Assembly: GCA_035545895.1 (NCBI GenBank)
Contig: DASZXJ010000166.1
Location: 1-15,089, forward strand
Direction of reading: 5' to 3'
Length of the DNA: 15,089 nt
Source of the DNA: DASZXJ01 sp035545895
Lineage (GTDB): Bacteria > Planctomycetota > Phycisphaerae > Tepidisphaerales > Tepidisphaeraceae
A program made the position numbers and the translations under genes. The number at the start of each line of letters is the position of its first letter. The first letter of the stretch is position 1. Shown in pieces: positions 14,130 to 15,089 of this stretch. The notes below the pieces were generated by a model, which saw only the letters and a program-made list of their open reading frames with translations, did not search any database and was not told the origin of the DNA.

Positions 14130-14478
14130 TGGTCAACGCGAAACTGCGTCATAAGAGTTTATCGGCATAAAGACTTAGGCACCTCTAAAGTAACAGCAAT
14201 ACTGTACTCGCAAAAGGGCTTTAAGGAGAAATAACTCGATCATTTGATTTTTAGGAAGCGTTTTGTGCAAGAAATCTCAATGCTGATTAATCAAGAATTT
14301 AGAGCACCAATTCCAGCTTGAACATCTCCGCAATATGCGGAGCTAATGTCGCTGCTTTTTTTCTAGTTTATCAAAACAATTCGAGGTCAGCGTGCAATAG
14401 TAAGCTTTCCGAAACAACCTGATGTCCATTCCTCAACACCCCACCGCCTTCCCGGTATGGCAATGCAGGAGAATCACA
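14130..14478. other. AT-rich 349-bp gap between the ATPase and cupin genes
   Basis: No gene is seen. It should hold the promoter of the minus-strand ATPase pair and that of the plus-strand cupin. A 6-bp hairpin ctccgc-aatat-gcggag lies at 14326-14342, followed after 13 bases by a run of seven T (14356-14362). An 8-codon minus-strand frame (ATG at 14152) ends in a TGA that overlaps the ATPase start as ATGA. The stretch is clearly richer in A and T than the cupin gene. Confidence 0.45.
14467..14471 (+). promoter_or_regulatory. Ribosome binding site that sets the cupin start
   Basis: AGGAG lies seven bases before the ATG at 14479. This favours that start over the in-frame ATG at 14422, whose extra 19 residues would spoil the signal peptide. 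Confidence 0.7.
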
Positions 14479-14922
14479 ATGGTCAGAATTTCCACAGCGG
14501 TTGCGGCGGTACTACTGATGGGCGTGTTGTCCTCGGCAGCGATGGGGCAGACGACTCGGCCGACGACGATGCCTTCCCAAGTGTTCAACTGGGACCAGAT
14601 GAAAGTGGACACCACCGCGATCGGCGAAAAACGCAATCTGATGCGCATGGAAACCGCGACGCTCAGCGAGCTGGAAATTCACATCACCACGCTCAAGCCC
14701 GGCGAGCAATCGCATCCGCCTCACAAGCATCCGTATGAAGAGATGATGCTTCTGAAAGAAGGCACGCTGGAAGCAACGATCAACGGCAAAACCTTCCCCA
14801 TGCCGCAAGGCTCGATCTTCGTCGTGGCGCCGAATGACCTGCACAATGTCCGCAACGTCGGCACGACCCCAGCGACTTATTTTGTAGTCAGCTGGAAAAC
14901 CCCAAAGACAGGCAAACCGTAA
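14479..14922 (+). CDS. Secreted small cupin-domain protein
   Basis: 147 residues. The N-terminus MVRISTAVAAVLLMGVLSSA followed by AMG|QTT is a signal peptide with a likely cleavage after AMG. One cupin domain follows: motif 1 is G-EQSHPPHKHPYEEMMLLKEG, giving the two histidines and glutamate of the HxHx(3-4)E metal site, and motif 2 is PMPQGSIFVVAPNDLHNVRN with the last metal histidine. The domain would bind a divalent metal in the periplasm or outside the cell. Cupins of this size range from dioxygenases to sugar-binding proteins, and no substrate can be named. A good ribosome binding site fixes the start, and a terminator-like hairpin follows the stop, so it is probably a single-gene unit. 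Confidence 0.85.
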   Translation: MVRISTAVAAVLLMGVLSSAAMGQTTRPTTMPSQVFNWDQMKVDTTAIGEKRNLMRMETATLSELEIHITTLKPGEQSHPPHKHPYEEMMLLKEGTLEATINGKTFPMPQGSIFVVAPNDLHNVRNVGTTPATYFVVSWKTPKTGKP

Positions 14923-14950
14923 AACGGGTAATGCATCGCGGAAAAGCGCC

Positions 14951-14973
14951 CCGCCGACACCGTCGGCGGCTTT
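14951..14973 (+). terminator. Probable terminator of the cupin gene
   Basis: ccgccgac (14951-14958), loop acc, gtcggcgg (14962-14969) is a perfect 8-bp GC stem, followed by cttta. It starts 28 bases after the cupin TAA. The T-run is short, so termination may be partial. Confidence 0.55.
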
Positions 14974-15089
14974 ACACGGTGGATGTCACTGCGGAAACGA
15001 ACAGATGCGCGAAAATTCAGCGCATTTCATCGACCAATCCGCTTGTCCGATTCGTCATATGGCGCGCACTTTTGTGCAGTTTCATGGAG
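14974..15089. other. Right-edge stretch without a recognisable gene
   Basis: About 115 bases. A small hairpin atgcgc-gaaaattca-gcgcat lies near 15005-15025. No start codon with a ribosome binding site and a long open frame is seen before the window ends. Confidence 0.4.

Noticed and set aside
14326..14362. Intrinsic terminator with hairpin and T-run
   Set aside because: The T-run starts 13 bases after the stem and no plus-strand gene lies upstream to be terminated.

Overview
The window is chromosomal bacterial DNA that best fits a member of the Planctomycetota, possibly Phycisphaerae. That placement is an inference from gene content: a Tad pilus cluster with several tiny Flp prepilins, a lone nuoI, a DUF47-pit pair, a membrane glycosyltransferase-like protein fused to TPRs, and compound inverted repeats in gene gaps. 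No rRNA or tRNA gene was seen, so the assignment is soft. Most genes look GC-rich; parts of the stretch from about 10.5 to 14.4 kb are visibly more AT-rich.

Layout. Positions 1-2398 (minus strand) carry the front of a Tad/Flp pilus operon: three flp prepilin genes, a prepilin peptidase (CpaA/TadV), a TadE-like pseudopilin and the start of cpaB, which runs off the left edge. Together they supply the pilin subunits, the enzyme that matures them, a minor pilin and a periplasmic assembly factor; the secretin and ATPase genes are expected beyond the edge. The 450-bp gap 2399-2848 holds the operon leader. At 2849-5305 (plus) lies an 818-residue polytopic membrane protein with a C-terminal TPR region. 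A nested inverted-repeat element separates it from a convergent nuoI (5456-6043, minus).

Positions 6275-8040 (plus) form a DUF47 (PhoU-like)/PiT phosphate transport pair. A heptamer repeat touches the pit start codon. The pit stop codon directly abuts the stop codon of the convergent priA (8041-10377, minus), a replication restart helicase with two in-frame insertions.

Positions 10.5-14.4 kb look accessory. They hold a small protein whose C-terminus resembles phage-type BECR (barnase/EndoU/ColicinE5/RelE-like) nuclease domains, an unrecognised multi-span membrane protein, and a minus-strand pair of a RecF/OLD-like AAA ATPase with a TOPRIM-like DUF4276 protein. The pair resembles two-gene ATPase plus TOPRIM defence modules. 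Its ATPase is frameshifted exactly at the Walker A lysine codon, the most striking feature of the window. After an AT-rich gap comes a secreted cupin (14479-14922, plus) with a strong terminator-like hairpin.
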